A DNA stretch of 64,000 nt from Cricetomys ansorgei (GCA_026225945.1 JAMJFZ010003581.1:9912001-9976000); one strand, 5' to 3'; counted from the first letter of the stretch, positions 10,561 through 21,812 are shown. Numbers and translations: made by a program. The notes: generated by a model from the sequence alone, not told the origin.

Positions 10561-11322
10561 TCCTCAGGGGCTCCTGCTTCCTGTTATCTTGGGAATGACT
10601 TAGGCTGTGGTTCCATTTCTCAGGAGACTACCTGCATAGTTGAAAAACTGGTGCTGGCATTTGACCCAGGGCTTTTCTCTACATGGTCTCTGCACAAGTC
10701 CGAGGCTCTGCACATCCCATAGTCTGATATCTGGCTCCTCACAGGACAACTGGAGTCTCCAAGAGGGAATCCCCGGCAGTTAAACCTGTCACCAACCACA
10801 GAAGCTCACTCTGTTGTGTTCTCTGGAGCACACTCTCATGTCATGTTGGAGGCAGCTACACCAGAAATGGAGCCACCAAGGACCACGCTGGAGGCTCACG
10901 GCTGTATCCATCTCTAACTATGATTCTCTGTGCCTGTGAACCAAGATGGCTGTTACTTTCCTTCAGGGAAGGGGCATCCCAGCAGGGTCAGGGCCTCTGT
11001 GACTTTCACCAAATGCTCCTGGTGATGAGACATTGCCTAGAGAGAGAGCTGAAGAGTAACCTCATTTTCTATGGAACTCTAGACACAGGTGCTATTTCTA
11101 ACACCCACATCCCAGTGGGGGACACTGCAGCCTAGAGGACTGGGTGGTCTAGGGTCAGAGGCTGAACACATTAGGTCAACATACTCAGAGCTGAGGCTAC
11201 TGTCACTCTCTGGAACTAGGCTCAGCTCCCTAGGGCTAACCAGCAGGCCTGCCCCTTGTTTCTGCCCAAATGCCACCTCTGCAGCCTGGAGGTAGAGTAG
11301 GTACTGTTACTCCCTTCATCTT
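10561..11322. other. Unique non-coding DNA
   Basis: Nothing recognisable is seen here on either strand. Confidence 0.5.
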
Positions 11323-11671
11323 TGTATTGGTTAATTTTACCTGATATAAGGAAGGAAGGGTATATTTTGGTCCACGGTTCAAGTGGTTACAGTTCATCAT
11401 GGTGGAGACAGGTTGGCAGCAGAGCCGGGGGCGACAGATCACGAGGCACCCACAATCAGGAAGTGGAGAACCAGGAACACTGGTGCTCAGCTCAGTGTCC
11501 TTTTACACATCCAGGGGCCCCTGTCTGTGGACCAGTGCTGCCAACAGTTAGGGGGAGTCTTCCTATCCCAGTTAACTTAGTCTAGAAAGACCTCAGCAGG
11601 CATGCCCAGAGGCCTGTCTCTCTGATGGTTCTAGGTTCTGCCAAGTTGACAGTCAGTACTAAGCATCAACA
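11323..11671 (-). mobile_element. Rodent ERVL-type solo LTR
   Basis: It begins TGTATTGGTTAATTTTACC. GTTCATCATGGTGGAGACAG, CAGTTAACTTAGTCTAGAAA, CATGCCCAGAGGCCTGTCTC and GCCAAGTTGACAGTCAGTAC follow, ending CATCAACA. These are the hallmarks of the rodent LTR whose plus sense starts TGTGATGGTTAAT. Confidence 0.8.
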
Positions 11672-12600
11672 TCTCTTCACCAGAAGAAGTGTGGCAGTAC
11701 CCAGGCAGCCACCCTTCCCCAAAGAGGGCTTTCTACTTCCCTTGCAGTTCACACCCCAAGGCCTCTGCACACTAAGGCCTCAGAACCCAAGGGATTTGCT
11801 GGCAACTGGTACGTCCTGGATTCTTTTTAATGCTGGTGTGTGTGAGGATAATGGTTTTCAGGGCAGAATGAAACAGTGCATCCCTGCTTAAGGGGGTAGC
11901 AATGGAGTCTGATGAGCCAGAATAGGAAGTGATTTCTTCGTGGGCTTAGCTGTAAGATTTCCCTTTCTTTCACTGCCAGAAGCCAGTGAGAAGGTACCCA
12001 CCGCAGATTTATTAAAAGTTGGGGACACGATAAGATGATTCTCGGCTCCTGATCTGCCAGCATCCAAGAGATGGTAACAAAGACCTGCCCATCTCAGCAA
12101 TTTGCCACAGTTGAATGAGGAAAATGAGCGGTTTCTCAGGCTGGGGTGGGGATGGGGAGGTTGCAGTCTGAGAACGGGGGCACTGTGAGCTCTTGAGCAG
12201 CAGGTAAGGTACTCTAGTTGCTATTAGGGATAGTCCATTGGGACTGTTAATTTGATGGGTTGCCAAGCATATGTGTGAGTGTGGGATATCATGTGTGGTC
12301 ATATGAGGGGCTTGGGGGTGGGGTGATGGTAGGAACCTGAAAGTCACAGCTGAAAGTGAGGCCCCTGAGACACTGGAGTCTGCCAGTACTGCCATTTACA
12401 GCTGGGCACCCAACAGGATGCCAACACTGACTGCTGTCTTAGAGGGAAACAAGGGAGGGTTAGTAGCAGTAACCTCAGTCCAGTCGTCCAACCTCACCCG
12501 AGGACCCAGGACAGCTGCTCTCACTTCATGTTTCCTGATGTGTCTGATCAGAGTGTTGTGTGAGGTGTGATGTCTTCCTCTAAATCCCCGTCCTCCACCC
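11672..12600. other. Unique non-coding DNA
   Basis: No gene or repeat is recognised before the TG tract. Confidence 0.5.
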
Positions 12601-12810
12601 CCGTGTGTGTGTGTGTGCACATGTGTGTATGTGTGTGCATGTGTGTGTGTGTGTGTGCTTATGTGCATGTGTGCATGTGTGTGTGTGTGCACATGTGTGT
12701 ATGTGTGTGCTTATGTACATGTGTGCATGTGTGTGTGTGTGCATATGTGTGTATGTGTGTGCATGTGTGTGTGTGTGTACGTGTACGTGTGTGTGTCTGT
12801 GTGTGCATAA
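12601..12810. repeat. Compound TG/CATG microsatellite
   Basis: About 210 bases of TG repeats carry regular GCACATG, GCATG and GTACATG interruptions, arranged as internal sub-repeats. All frames are open because the tract has few stops. Confidence 0.95.
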
Positions 12811-12857
12811 AAGCCTTGGAAGAACAGTGTGTTCACCTTAGTTTGACCCAAAAACAA

Positions 12858-13066
12858 TGAGGGCTGGAGTTTTAGCACAGCTCAGGGGACACTTATGTGT
12901 AGTACTCATGAAGCTTGGGTTTTGATCCCAGCACCAAAAAAACAAATCCTTTCAAAAGGGTAAGACAGTGCATACTTGTAATCCCAGCACTCAGGAGGCT
13001 GAGGCAGGTGGATTACCGCATGTTTGAGGCTAGCCTATCTGAAAATAAAAGCAAACAAATGAAGCC
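12858..13066 (+). repeat. B4 SINE
   Basis: GAGGGCTGGAGTTTTAGCAC (head) and TTGATCCCAGCACC (B box) precede a B1-like body, ATACTTGTAATCCCAGCACT and GAGGCTGAGGCAGGTGGATT. Confidence 0.8.
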
Positions 13067-13071
13067 TCTGG

Positions 13072-13122
13072 CTGTGTGTGCGTGCGCGCGTGCGTGTGTG
13101 CATGTGTGCACGTATGTGTGAT
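13072..13122. repeat. Alternating purine-pyrimidine tract
   Basis: GTGTGTGCGTGCGCGCGTGC and following TG/CA steps alternate strictly for about 50 bases. Such sequence can form Z-DNA. It is probably the tail of the preceding B4. Confidence 0.85.
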
Positions 13123-13436
13123 AGGGGGTGTTTCTGAGTTTGTAACCCTGCTTTTCAAGGCATCCGGGCTTTTGGGGGAAAGGGCCTGGGTGTGAGGGAG
13201 GGGCTGGCAGAAACTCTACCTTGGAGCTAACTCTACTTTTAGTTTTTATCTAGTTTTATACTTTGGGAATGAGGTTTGTGGGTCCAGGCTGTACCCCAGG
13301 GACTCTCATCAAACAGTAGCAGCACATATAAGAACATTTTCTGAGCTCTTCTTGATAAACCGGGGCCAGCCACCATCATTTGAGGTGGGGCAGAGCAGGC
13401 TTATTCTCTCAGATTGTGAGACATTTGGAGCTCAGA

Positions 13437-13597
13437 AGAGCTGGGTTCAGTGGGCACCCAGCCTGCAGCCTGCAGCCTGCAGCCCCAGAATTTGGGATGT
13501 AGAGGCTGGAGGATCTGGAGTTCACGGCTAGCTCCTATAGAAGGACTTTGAGTCTAGTCTGGGCTTCATGAGACTTTGCCTCAGAAAAACGAAACCA
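13437..13597 (+). repeat. Degraded B1-like SINE
   Basis: CTGGGTTCAGTGGGCACC, GAGGCTGGAGGATCTGGAGT and ATGAGACTTTGCCTCAGAAA follow B1 order. CCTGCAG is repeated in tandem inside the copy near 13463-13484. Confidence 0.45.
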
Positions 13598-13599
13598 AT

Positions 13600-13904
13600 G
13601 CTGGAGAGATGGCTCTATTGGTAAAGACTTTCTGTGCATATGTGGGGACCTGAGTTCAGATCCCCAGAGCCCACATGAAGCCAGGTGGGGAGCTGCCTCC
13701 GTGACTCCAGCACTCGGACTGTGAAATGGGAGGTGGAGTCGTGAGAATTCCTTGAAGCTCACCAGCCAGATTTGCAGTGCTGAATAAGAGAGCCTGCCTC
13801 AAACAGCAGGAAGGTAAGGGCCAACACCCAGAGTGTCCTCTGACCTCCACACATCACCATGGTGCATGTCTGCCTGTATTCACACAGAAGAGCATACATG
13901 CACG

Positions 13905-13941
<37 letters not shown>
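13600..13941 (+). repeat. B4 SINE with CA tail
   Basis: GCTGGAGAGATGGCTCTATT (head), GAGTTCAGATCCCCAGAGCC, then a B1-like part and GAGAGCCTGCCTCAAACAG. It ends in an uninterrupted CA run at about 13907-13940. Confidence 0.85.
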
Positions 13942-13944
<3 letters not shown>

Positions 13945-14214
13945 GTCCGTGTGCCTTACAAAGCTGGAAAGGACATGATGAGGAGAAGGAAGAGACAGGG
14001 GAGTATAAGGAGGCAGAAATAAATAAAACTGGAGAGAAAGTAGAGAAAGGGAGGAACTTGGGAAAGAAAGAGAACCAGCTGGGTCAGGGAGAGGGCATGA
14101 GGAGGCCACTGAGTAAGAACTAATGACAAGTGTGTCTCCATGGTAGAACCCATTGTTCTGTGTAGCTAACTAAAGTAAATTGTTTAAAGAAAAAAAAATT
14201 GAGAAAAATAGAAG
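13942..14214. other. Purine-rich unique DNA
   Basis: This is a G/A-rich stretch with no recognised repeat or gene. Confidence 0.5.
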
Positions 14215-14330
14215 AGAGGGGCTGGGGCTCAGAGAAGGCAAGTGTCTTATCTAAAGCAACACAGCTTTCCCAGACTTCCACTTCAGACACAGGACTAATG
14301 CTATATCCCCCGAGGGTGGGGCACACAACC
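14215..14330 (-). repeat. MIR SINE
   Basis: GGGGCTCAGAGAAGGCAAGT, AAAGCAACACAGCTTTCC and GACACAGGACTAATGCT match the reverse complement of the MIR core. Confidence 0.65.
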
Positions 14331-15719
14331 CTGTGGAAACCCTAACCTCGGTGGAAATTAAGGTCTCAGACTAAGGAAGCACTTGGTCAGATGGGGACGG
14401 GGCCATCTGTGTGGGGGCATCTGTACATCAGTTCTCCTCTCTGATGTGAGATTCCAAGTGCTTCTGAGTCAAAGGCCCAGAGGCTCTCGAGAGAAGAGAG
14501 GACATCATAGGAGGTAAGGTAAGGTGGTTGTCTTTGGTAAATTGGCACAGCTGCTGGCCCTGTGCAGAACTGGGGGCAGAGGCAGGATGGTAGCTTCCAG
14601 CACTAGGAAAGCAACCACTTCTGAAAGAGGAGAGAGAATAGGCAATTTAGGGCAGGAAGAGGATGAGAATTCAGGTTTCTGAAAGAGAAGAGTTAGGAGA
14701 TCCTGCGTCTGGCTGCCCGCAGGCTGCAATCCTCTGCTATGTGGTCTGTCTGCTCAGTGCAGCTCTCCTTACTGATGTGAGAACTGCCCATTCCCTCTCT
14801 GGAGCCAGCCTGATCTATGGTTTAGAAGAACAAGGACAAGCGCCCAAGCCACCCGTGTCCACCGTAGCTGCAAGCCCGCTGCAGCTGGCCGGAGGAGGAC
14901 ACCGTTGCAGGAAGTGCAGGGAGCTGCGCAGACCCGAAGGAGTACCTGGATGCTGATATCGCCATCACTTGGGCACCCTTTGAAGATGGAGATTCCGTCT
15001 CCTCATCAGACTAGAGGGCCTTGAATGAGAGGGGTGTGACTACACTGGATTGCTAAATACCTGAGAATTGGAGCTGTTCTTCTCCAGGAAATCAAGGGTT
15101 CCTCGGGGTACACATCTCAGTGGTCAAGAAATAAATGGTACACTCTGTGGTGGGCGGTGCCCGTCTGCACTTGGCTCCCCTTGGGCCTGGTTAAGGCAGA
15201 GGTTGGCAGTGGCCTGTTTAGATCTTCTGTTCTAAAGCAAGTTTTGAAAAACTCGACACTTTCCCCTTCTCCTCCTACTCCGGGGTCTGAGTTCTCAGTG
15301 GGACAGACGGCAGCATCTTTAGTGTCCTCTGATTGGTCATCAGGGCTTAGAGGAGACCCTCAACCCACTCGGTAGCTTAAACTGCTAGTCAGAATCTAAC
15401 CCAGACTCAGGCCTAGACTGAGGAACGGGGATTTGTGGGTAATGTAGTTACCTCTCTACCTCCAATGCTTCTATGATGGAAACATATGATGGAACCTCCA
15501 AAGTAGCCTCCGCGAGATGTAAGCCTTCTTCTCTCAGCCCAATCATACATGCACCCTTAGAATTACAGGTCCTTTTGAATTTTATTCATTCATGTATTCG
15601 TTTATTTCTTTATTTGTAACCTGACACAAGCTGAGTGTTTTAGATAGGGCAGCTTGCTTTAAACACAAAATCTAGTCTTAGTAAGATGCTGACTTTGCTA
15701 TGGAGGTTGCTATTTCCCC
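14331..15719. other. Unique non-coding DNA
   Basis: No gene is recognised. An AT-rich stretch with TTTATT/TTTATTTG words lies near 15570-15620. Confidence 0.5.
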
Positions 15720-16425
15720 TCTAGCTGGGGCTGGTGCTGATGCTGGTGCTGGTGCTGATGCTGGTGCTGGTGCTGGTGCTGATGCTGGTGGTGGGGCTGG
15801 TGCTGGTGCTGGTGTGCTGGTGGTGGTGGTGGTGCTGGTGCTGGGGCTGGTGCTGATGCTGGTGCTGGTGGTGGGGCTGGTGCTGGTGCTGGTGTGCTGG
15901 TGGTGGTGGTGGTGCTGGTGCTGGTGGTGGGGCTGGTGCTGGTGCTGGTGCTGGTGGTAGGGCTGGTGCTGATGGTGGTGGTGGTGCTGGTGCTGGTAGT
16001 GGGGCTGGGGCTGGGGCTGGTGGTGGTGCTGATGCTGGTGCTGGGGCTGGTGCTGGTGCTGATGCTGGTGCTGGTGGTGGCGCTGGTGCTGGTGCTGGTG
16101 CTGGTGCTGGGGCTGGTGCTGGTGCTGGTGCTGGTGGTGGTGCTGGGGCTGGTGGTGGGGTTGGGGGCTGGGGCTGGTGCTGGGGCTGGTGGTGGTGCTG
16201 GTGGTGGTGCTGGTGCTGGTGCTGGTGGTGGGGCTGGTGCTGGTGCTGGTGCTGGTGGTGGGGCTGGTGGTGGGGTTGGGGCTGGGGCTGGTGCTGGTGC
16301 TGGAGCTGGGACTGGTGCTGGTGCTGGTGCTGGTGCTGGTGCTGGTGCTGGTGCTGGGGCTGGGGCTGGGGCTGGGGCTGGGGCTGGGGCTGGGGCTGAT
16401 GGTGGGGTTGGGGCTAGGACTGGAC
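15720..16425 (+). repeat. GCTGGT-type hexanucleotide VNTR, about 700 bp
   Basis: The whole block is built from GGTGCT, GGGGCT, GGTGGT and GATGCT hexamers. A 60-plus-base stretch containing the phase-breaking GGTGTGCTGG occurs at about 15783 and again 80 bases later, showing internal duplication. The minus strand reads as a 278-codon Pro-Ala/Ser-Thr repeat and the plus strand as Leu-Val or Gly-Ala. Those frames arise from the repeat, not from a gene. Confidence 0.97.
16356..16395 (+). other. G-quadruplex-prone GGGGCT run
   Basis: Seven GGGG tracts separated by CT lie at 16356-16395. Four or more G-tracts with two-base loops fit the standard quadruplex motif very well. Confidence 0.9.
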
Positions 16426-16663
16426 GGGCCAGAGGTGCTGAACCATCAGAGGCCTCTCTGTTTTCTACGAGTCTTGCAGGGGTGTACCATGGTTCTGTGT
16501 CCTCAAATACTAGCCCAGTACGTGTGATGCTCATTTGTTCACTCATGCTTTACCAGTTCAAAAATATTGAGAAAATAAGAAAGACATAGTTGATTTGTCA
16601 CAAATGGAACTGTATGTGAAGTATTTAATTTAAAGGTTCATTCTTTGATTTCATTTTGTATTT

Positions 16664-16975
16664 TTAATTTTTTTTTTTTGAGATAGAGTAGAGCTATGTT
16701 GGCCAGGCTGATCTTGAACTTATGAATCCTGGAATCACACTGAGATTACAAGTGTATGACACCACAGCAGAGTACCGTGTAGCCCAGGCTGGCCTCAAAT
16801 TTGCTATGTTTCAGAGGATGACCTTGAACTTCTAATCTTCTTGGTTTGAACTCCCAAGTGCTGGAATGACAGGTTCACATCACGATGCCTGGTTTGGTGA
16901 ATACTGAGGATCAAACCCAGGGCTTCATGCACGTTAGGCAAGCACTCTATTAATTGAGCTACATCCCCTGTCTGT
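16664..16975 (-). repeat. Tandem B1-like plus B4 SINEs
   Basis: The reverse B1 signature TATGTTGGCCAGGCTGATCT is followed by a second one, GTAGCCCAGGCTGGCCTCAA. An ID-like head follows (GAGGATCAAACCCAGGGC, TTAATTGAGCTACATCCCC). Confidence 0.8.
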
Positions 16976-16984
16976 GTTTCCATG

Positions 16985-17365
16985 TTATTCTTCCATGTAC
17001 ATGTGTGTGGATGTATACATGCATGTGTATGCATGCTCATAGATGTGTGAATACTGGTGTGTATGCAGGTGCTCGTGCATATGTGTGTATGCGGTGGGCA
17101 GAGAATGATGTTGAGTATCTCCCTCAGGTGTTCTCTGCCTTACATGTTGGGGCAGGATCTCTCACTGAATCCAGACCTCACTGAAACAACCAGTTCAGCT
17201 ACCCAGAAGCTCTGGCGACCCCTCTCTCTGATTCCCTCCGGAGCACTGGAATCACAGGCAAGCTGCCACATCCCCCCAACATTTACATGAGAGTTGAGTG
17301 TCCAAACCCTGGTCCTCATACTTGTACAGCAAGTCCTCCACCTCCTGAGCTTTCTCTCAAACCCC
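16985..17365 (-). repeat. B4 SINE with TG/CATG tail
   Basis: A TG-rich tail leads into CAGGATCTCTCACTGAATCC, GGAGCACTGGAATCACAGGC and finally GTCCAAACCCTGGTCCTCA, which is the reverse-complement head. It directly adjoins the previous element. Confidence 0.75.
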
Positions 17366-19049
17366 TCTTTCCACATCCGGATGGACACATAGGTTGGGAG
17401 CCTGGAATGTTCAGTTGCAAAGAAGGGCAAGATCTCCAAGCACTGGTCTCCACTGGTGGCTGGTGATGTGTTACTATGTTCATAAGCGAAGGTACATCAC
17501 TAATTTCCTGCAAATTCTTAATTATCTCTGCAGAAGTGAGGGAGATGTGGGAATAATACAAAGAGCCGTTCAACACTGGGATGAAGCACAGAGGGGAAAT
17601 AATAGATAGTTATGAAGGACTAATTCAGACAGAAGAAGAGATCTGACCAAGGTTACCCCCACAGTTGATACCCAATCTGGGACTAGAATCTCTCTCTCTC
17701 AGTGTCTACTTGAGTACCTTTTGCCTGAATCTCAGCAACCTCACAGAGGCTGTGGACAGACAGGACTAGGGCAGGATATGGAGGCCTTCCTGGAGGAGCT
17801 GAGCCATCTTCCCTAGGGAGGAAGGCAAAGTGGGCATAGTGTGGAGATGGGGAGTTGATCTTGGTGGAAGATGAAGGGTGGGTAGGCAGCATGTGTGCCA
17901 TGGAGGGGAAGGAGATGGTGTGGGTAGTCAGGAGAGGAAGTTACAACCCAAAATGACATCCTTTGGGCAGCGTGGAGCCATTGGAAGTTTTTACACTGGA
18001 ATCGACACAGTCCCACTTGCAAATGACAAGGTGTTTTCTGGCATGGGGTTGGGGTTGGGGAGACTGGCTTTTCAGTTCCGGATGACACAGCTGAGCTCTG
18101 GGCTGGGGTCACCACGGAGGGGGAAGAGGATGCAGAGATGCAGTTGTAGTCAGAAGGTGTGGGAGGGGGCTGATGGGGAGCCAGTGTGTGGGTTGGAAAG
18201 GAGTGGGTTCCCCTCTGTCCATCAGAGTGCTCTGAGGAGAGCGGATGGACTCTACTGACAGGCTCAGAGTGGACACCATGAAGCTACACAAGGCCGGAAC
18301 CTTCTCTTCTCCTTCACTTCTGTGATCTGCAGGTCCACCTTCTTCTGCAGCCGAGCTGTGTGAGACAAAGGGCAGAAGTACAGGCTGAGCCCTGTAAGCC
18401 GGGTGGGAGTGGGGATGTCACAGAGTTAGCGGTCCAGTCTTCCTTGAGGTGTAGGTGTTTGGGAGAAGGGACAAGGTGTGTTCTGCCTCTGCCCTAAGCC
18501 CCAAGCCCCTGGTCCATGGGACAGTGTGGCTGCCACTTGTACCTCCCTCCTCTTGTGTAGACAAAGCCTCACTGAGGCCCCTCATGGGGCGCACTGTCTC
18601 CCTACCTCTTTCTCACATTCCTACCTGAGGTGCAGTAGAAGAAATGCTCCTTTACCCGCTGGGCCACTCTTCATGGCCTTTCTCCTCACCTGAAGTAGCC
18701 AGGGCAGAATACTTAGCATCATCTGCCCTCCACTTGTTCTTCCTGACAAAAGCCTTTCCTGTTCTTCTGTTTAGTGCTGAGCCTGATATAAGATATAAGA
18801 GACCCCTCTTCCCAAGCCCAGGATGGGCCTGACCTCAGGTACTCAGGTAGACGATCAGAGGAGACTCCAGGTGCAGCCTGAGGGACGCGGTGGGATTCTC
18901 TCCTATCTGAATGTCAAGCTGGTACGTCCCGAGTGACCCTCGTGTAGAATGCCTGTGACTGGTGTATGTTCTTGAGGCAGGACACAGATGCCACCACAAG
19001 GGTTATAGGTGCTGGAGGTCAGTGTACTGGTTTCGGGCTTTGTGGGGTC
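17366..19049. other. Unique non-coding DNA
   Basis: No gene or known repeat is recognised in about 1.7 kb. Overlapping frames of up to 126 codons have no recognisable domain. Confidence 0.5.
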
Positions 19050-19132
19050 CCTAGCAAGTCTTTCTGAACTTCAGTTCTTTGGGGTTGTAAAATAAGAACA
19101 ATAGTAGCTGCTTGACCAAGGGGTGCATGTGT
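19050..19132 (+). repeat. MIR SINE fragment
   Basis: GCAAGTCTTTCTGAACTTCA, then GTTGTAAAATAAGAACAATA and GTAGCTGCTTGACC, follow the MIR order (CAAGTTACTT, CTCAGTTT, TGTAAAATG, AATAATAGTACCTAC). Confidence 0.65.
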
Positions 19133-19139
19133 GTACATA

Positions 19140-19150
19140 CAACATGTGTG

Positions 19151-19207
<57 letters not shown>

Positions 19208-19300
19208 GCCAGAGGTCAATATCTGGTTCCTTCCTTTATAACTCTCCGCTTTATTTTTTGAGCTAGGGTCTCTTATAGGATCTGGAGCTTGCCGATTGTA
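19140..19300 (-). repeat. Truncated B4 SINE with TG tail
   Basis: A TG array at about 19155-19206 is followed by AGGCCAGAGGTCAATATCTG and GAGCTAGGGTCTCTTATAGG, the 3' half of B4 in reverse. The ID-like head is missing. Confidence 0.7.
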
Positions 19301-19454
19301 CCCCTCCACTCCCTTTGTTCACATTCTCTCTGCCCTAGGCTTTTGCACTCAGAGACTTAGGTATCCAAGATAGATTATCAGTCAGCAGAGGTTTCCATAC
19401 CATCAGATCCTCCAGTTAACCCTTTCCTCAGTGGAACATGTTGCCACTGTGTTT

Positions 19455-19617
19455 TGTGGGGTTTTTTTTTGTTTGGTTTTTCGAGACAGGGTTTCTCTGT
19501 CGTAACTCTGGCTGTCCTGGAACTTGCTCTGTAGACCAGGCTGGTCTCGAATTTACAGAGATCCGCCTGCCTCTGCCTCCTAAGTGCTGGGATTAAAGGT
19601 GTACACCACCACCACCC
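19455..19617 (-). repeat. B1 SINE
   Basis: A T-tract (minus-strand A tail) is followed by TCGAGACAGGGTTTCTCTGT, CCAGGCTGGTCTCGAATTT and GTGCTGGGATTAAAGGTGTA. This is a well-preserved copy. On the minus strand it shares the extra base seen in the 7176-7332 copy (GTTACGACAGAG). Confidence 0.95.
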
Positions 19618-20559
19618 CTGCACCTTTTCCGTTTGAGATGCCCAAATCACACTGTAGAATCAGAAAGGACTCTATCTGGCCTGGGGTCTATGAACTTCAA
19701 AGAGGGATAGAAAGTGACACATAGGGCTCCGGGGCCCTGCATTTTTGTTTAAGTGTCTTACTGCCCTCTCCTCCTGCCCTCTGGCTCTCAGCAGGGCTCT
19801 AGAAACATATTCCAGTGCATATGATGAGAAAACACTGCTGTGCGTTATCTCTGTGTGTGCTGCCAATCAGCTTCTGGGATGGGGAAGCCAGGCTGGATGC
19901 TCTGTATCCCTGCAGGCCATCCTTGTCTCCCGCTGTTGCCCAGATCCTAGCGCTCATTGAAATGTGTGTGTGGGCTGAGTTGTGTGTGGGGAGCCTGCTG
20001 CTCAGACCACAGCAGCTGTCCTGGGCTGGTGCCTAAGCTTCATTTCTCTCCACCAGGCCCCCTCATCCCTCCTGTGCTAGGATGTCAAACCAGGCAAGAC
20101 CTTTCCACCCACCCACGTCTGGGAGCCAAGCTCAGTGTCCTTCCTGTGCTCCCACCTACAGCAAAGCAAGCCCACAGGGCAGCATCCAGGGCCCAGACCA
20201 TTGGGAAGAGAAGATGACTCAGGTCTGTCTCATGTAACTTCCACTCCCCATGATACCAGGGAGATATTTCCTGGGAGGGACCACGGCCATAGCCCTGGCT
20301 ACGTTCCTTTCCATTCTCCAACTGTGTGACTTCTCTCCTCTGGTCACTCACTGGCGCTGTGCCCTCTACCCAGGAGATACGTCATGGACTTGGTTGCCCC
20401 GATTTGATAAAAAGAGAAAACAGCAAAACTAGTTGTGTTTGGACAAGGCAGCATGGCCTTTAAAAAAACTGTTCTTAGGGTGATGCAAAGACTGAAGGAG
20501 GAGAAGATGGGCTCAGTGGGGGTTGGAGGATGGCTATGAACTTGGCCGCGAAGCTCGTT
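19618..20559. other. Unique non-coding DNA
   Basis: No gene or repeat is recognised. Confidence 0.5.
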
Positions 20560-20712
20560 CCTTCATTCATGCGTTCATTCACGCAGCTTTGCGTTAAATA
20601 CTGCTGGAGGGACAGCTGAGCATGACGGCAAGCCGGTAGACATGGCGTCTGCTCCTGCGCACATGCAGCTCAGAGAGGAATAGACACAGGGAATCTGCTG
20701 AGAAAATTAAAA
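20560..20712 (-). repeat. L2 LINE remnant
   Basis: TTCATTCATGCGTTCATTCA, GTTAAATACTGCTGG, GACAGCTGAGCATGACGGCA and ACATGCAGCTCAGAGAGG follow the L2 3' end in reverse orientation (CATTCAACA, TACTGAGC, GAACAAGACAG, ATGGAGCTTACA). Confidence 0.55.
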
Positions 20713-20774
20713 ATGACTTGGGCTGGATCAGAGAGTGGGTGTGCGGAGCCATACACAGGCAAAGTCTGCACTAG

Positions 20775-20885
20775 CTGCTTTCGTCTCCATTGTGACAAAG
20801 TGCCTGACTACGTCACCTTGAGGAAGGAAGGGTTTCATGACTACGTTTGCGTGGGTCTAATATATACCCATCACACTCGGCCTCC
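20775..20885 (-). mobile_element. ERVL-type LTR fragment
   Basis: TTGTGACAAAGTGCCTGAC and GAGGAAGGAAGGGTTTCATG match the polyadenylation end of the neighbouring LTR at 20901 in the same orientation. It is a short orphan piece. Confidence 0.5.
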
Positions 20886-20900
20886 AATCTGGAGACCCTC

Positions 20901-21233
20901 TGTGTTACTTTTCTCATTACTGTGATGAAATACAAGGCGAAAGCAACTTAAGAGAGGTGGGGTTTATTTAGGCTCACAGTTTGAGATATCACAGTCATGA
21001 AATCCAAGCAGCAAGAGCGAGAGGCAGATGGTCAAGTCCTGTCTTCAGTCAGGAAGCAGAAGGGGATGAATACAGCACACATTCTCCTTCTTATTCAGTT
21101 TGGGATCCTAGCCCATGGGATGGTGCCAGTCATGCTCAGGGTGGACCGACCCACCTCAGTTAACCTAATTTAGGGAGCTCCTCACAGACAAGCAGAATGT
21201 GGCTCCTGTCAAGTTGACACTGAAGATGAGACA
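20901..21233 (-). mobile_element. Rodent ERVL-type solo LTR
   Basis: TGTGTTACTTTTCTCATTAC, GGTGGGGTTTATTTAGGCTC (AATAAA on minus), TCAGTCAGGAAGCAGAAGG, AGCCCATGGGATGGTGCCAG, CTCAGTTAACCTAATTTAGG and GTCAAGTTGACACTGAAG give a nearly complete LTR. Confidence 0.85.
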
Positions 21234-21452
21234 TCCTGAGATCTGTGAAGCAGCCGACTGGAAGTGAGTGACAGCAGGAAGAAGCTACGTCTTCTGGACT
21301 AGAGAGGTAGAGGAAGCGGGCAGTGCTGATGGGAAGCAGGGTCATCTGGTAGAAAGGGGAGCCACAGAGGATGTGTCTGGTGAGGACAGAGCTGATGTAG
21401 AATGAGAGGGGCTTGGAACTGGAAGGCTTCAAGGAAACATGGTGGGTCACGA

Positions 21453-21495
<43 letters not shown>

Positions 21496-21589
21496 CCCGT
21501 GGGCGCGCACACACAGAGGGAAGTGTAGATTGTTGCATGTTGAGTCCAAAGGACAAGCTCAAATGCCATTCCTCAACTGCCATCCACCT
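21234..21589. other. Unique DNA with a TG array
   Basis: This is non-coding DNA of no recognised family, containing a TG run at about 21457-21491. Confidence 0.6.
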
Positions 21590-21812
21590 GTTCTTTATTG
21601 AGACAGGGTGTGCCACTGGCCTGGAACCTGCCAAGTATGCTAGGCTGGCTGGTCAGAGAGCCCTAGGGATCTTCCTGGCTCTACCTTCCAAGTTCTGGGA
21701 TTTCAAGCATATGCCACTATACCTAACTTTTCAGACGAGGTTTCTGGTGGTGGAACCCAGGTCTTCATGCAAGACTGTATTTTACTGGCTGAGATAGTTC
21801 TCCAGTCCCACA
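21590..21812 (-). repeat. B4 SINE
   Basis: GAGACAGGGTGTGCCACTGG, GTTCTGGGATTTCAAGCATA and GGTGGTGGAACCCAGGTC, then GGCTGAGATAGTTCTCCAG, give reverse B1-like and ID-like parts. Confidence 0.8.

Noticed and set aside
12567..12860. Cys-Val-Met rich frames up to 98 codons
   Set aside because: They are read-through of the TG/CATG microsatellite. The same applies to frames at 7535-7914, 13759-14123, 19019-19309, 21160-21797, 37890-38199 and 38519-38842.
15710..16589. Long frames on both strands (278 codons minus, 231 plus) of Pro-Ala, Ser-Thr, Leu-Val or Gly-Ala
   Set aside because: They are translations of a hexanucleotide VNTR. All frames are open because the repeat lacks stops, and no start context, splice structure or non-repeat protein part exists.
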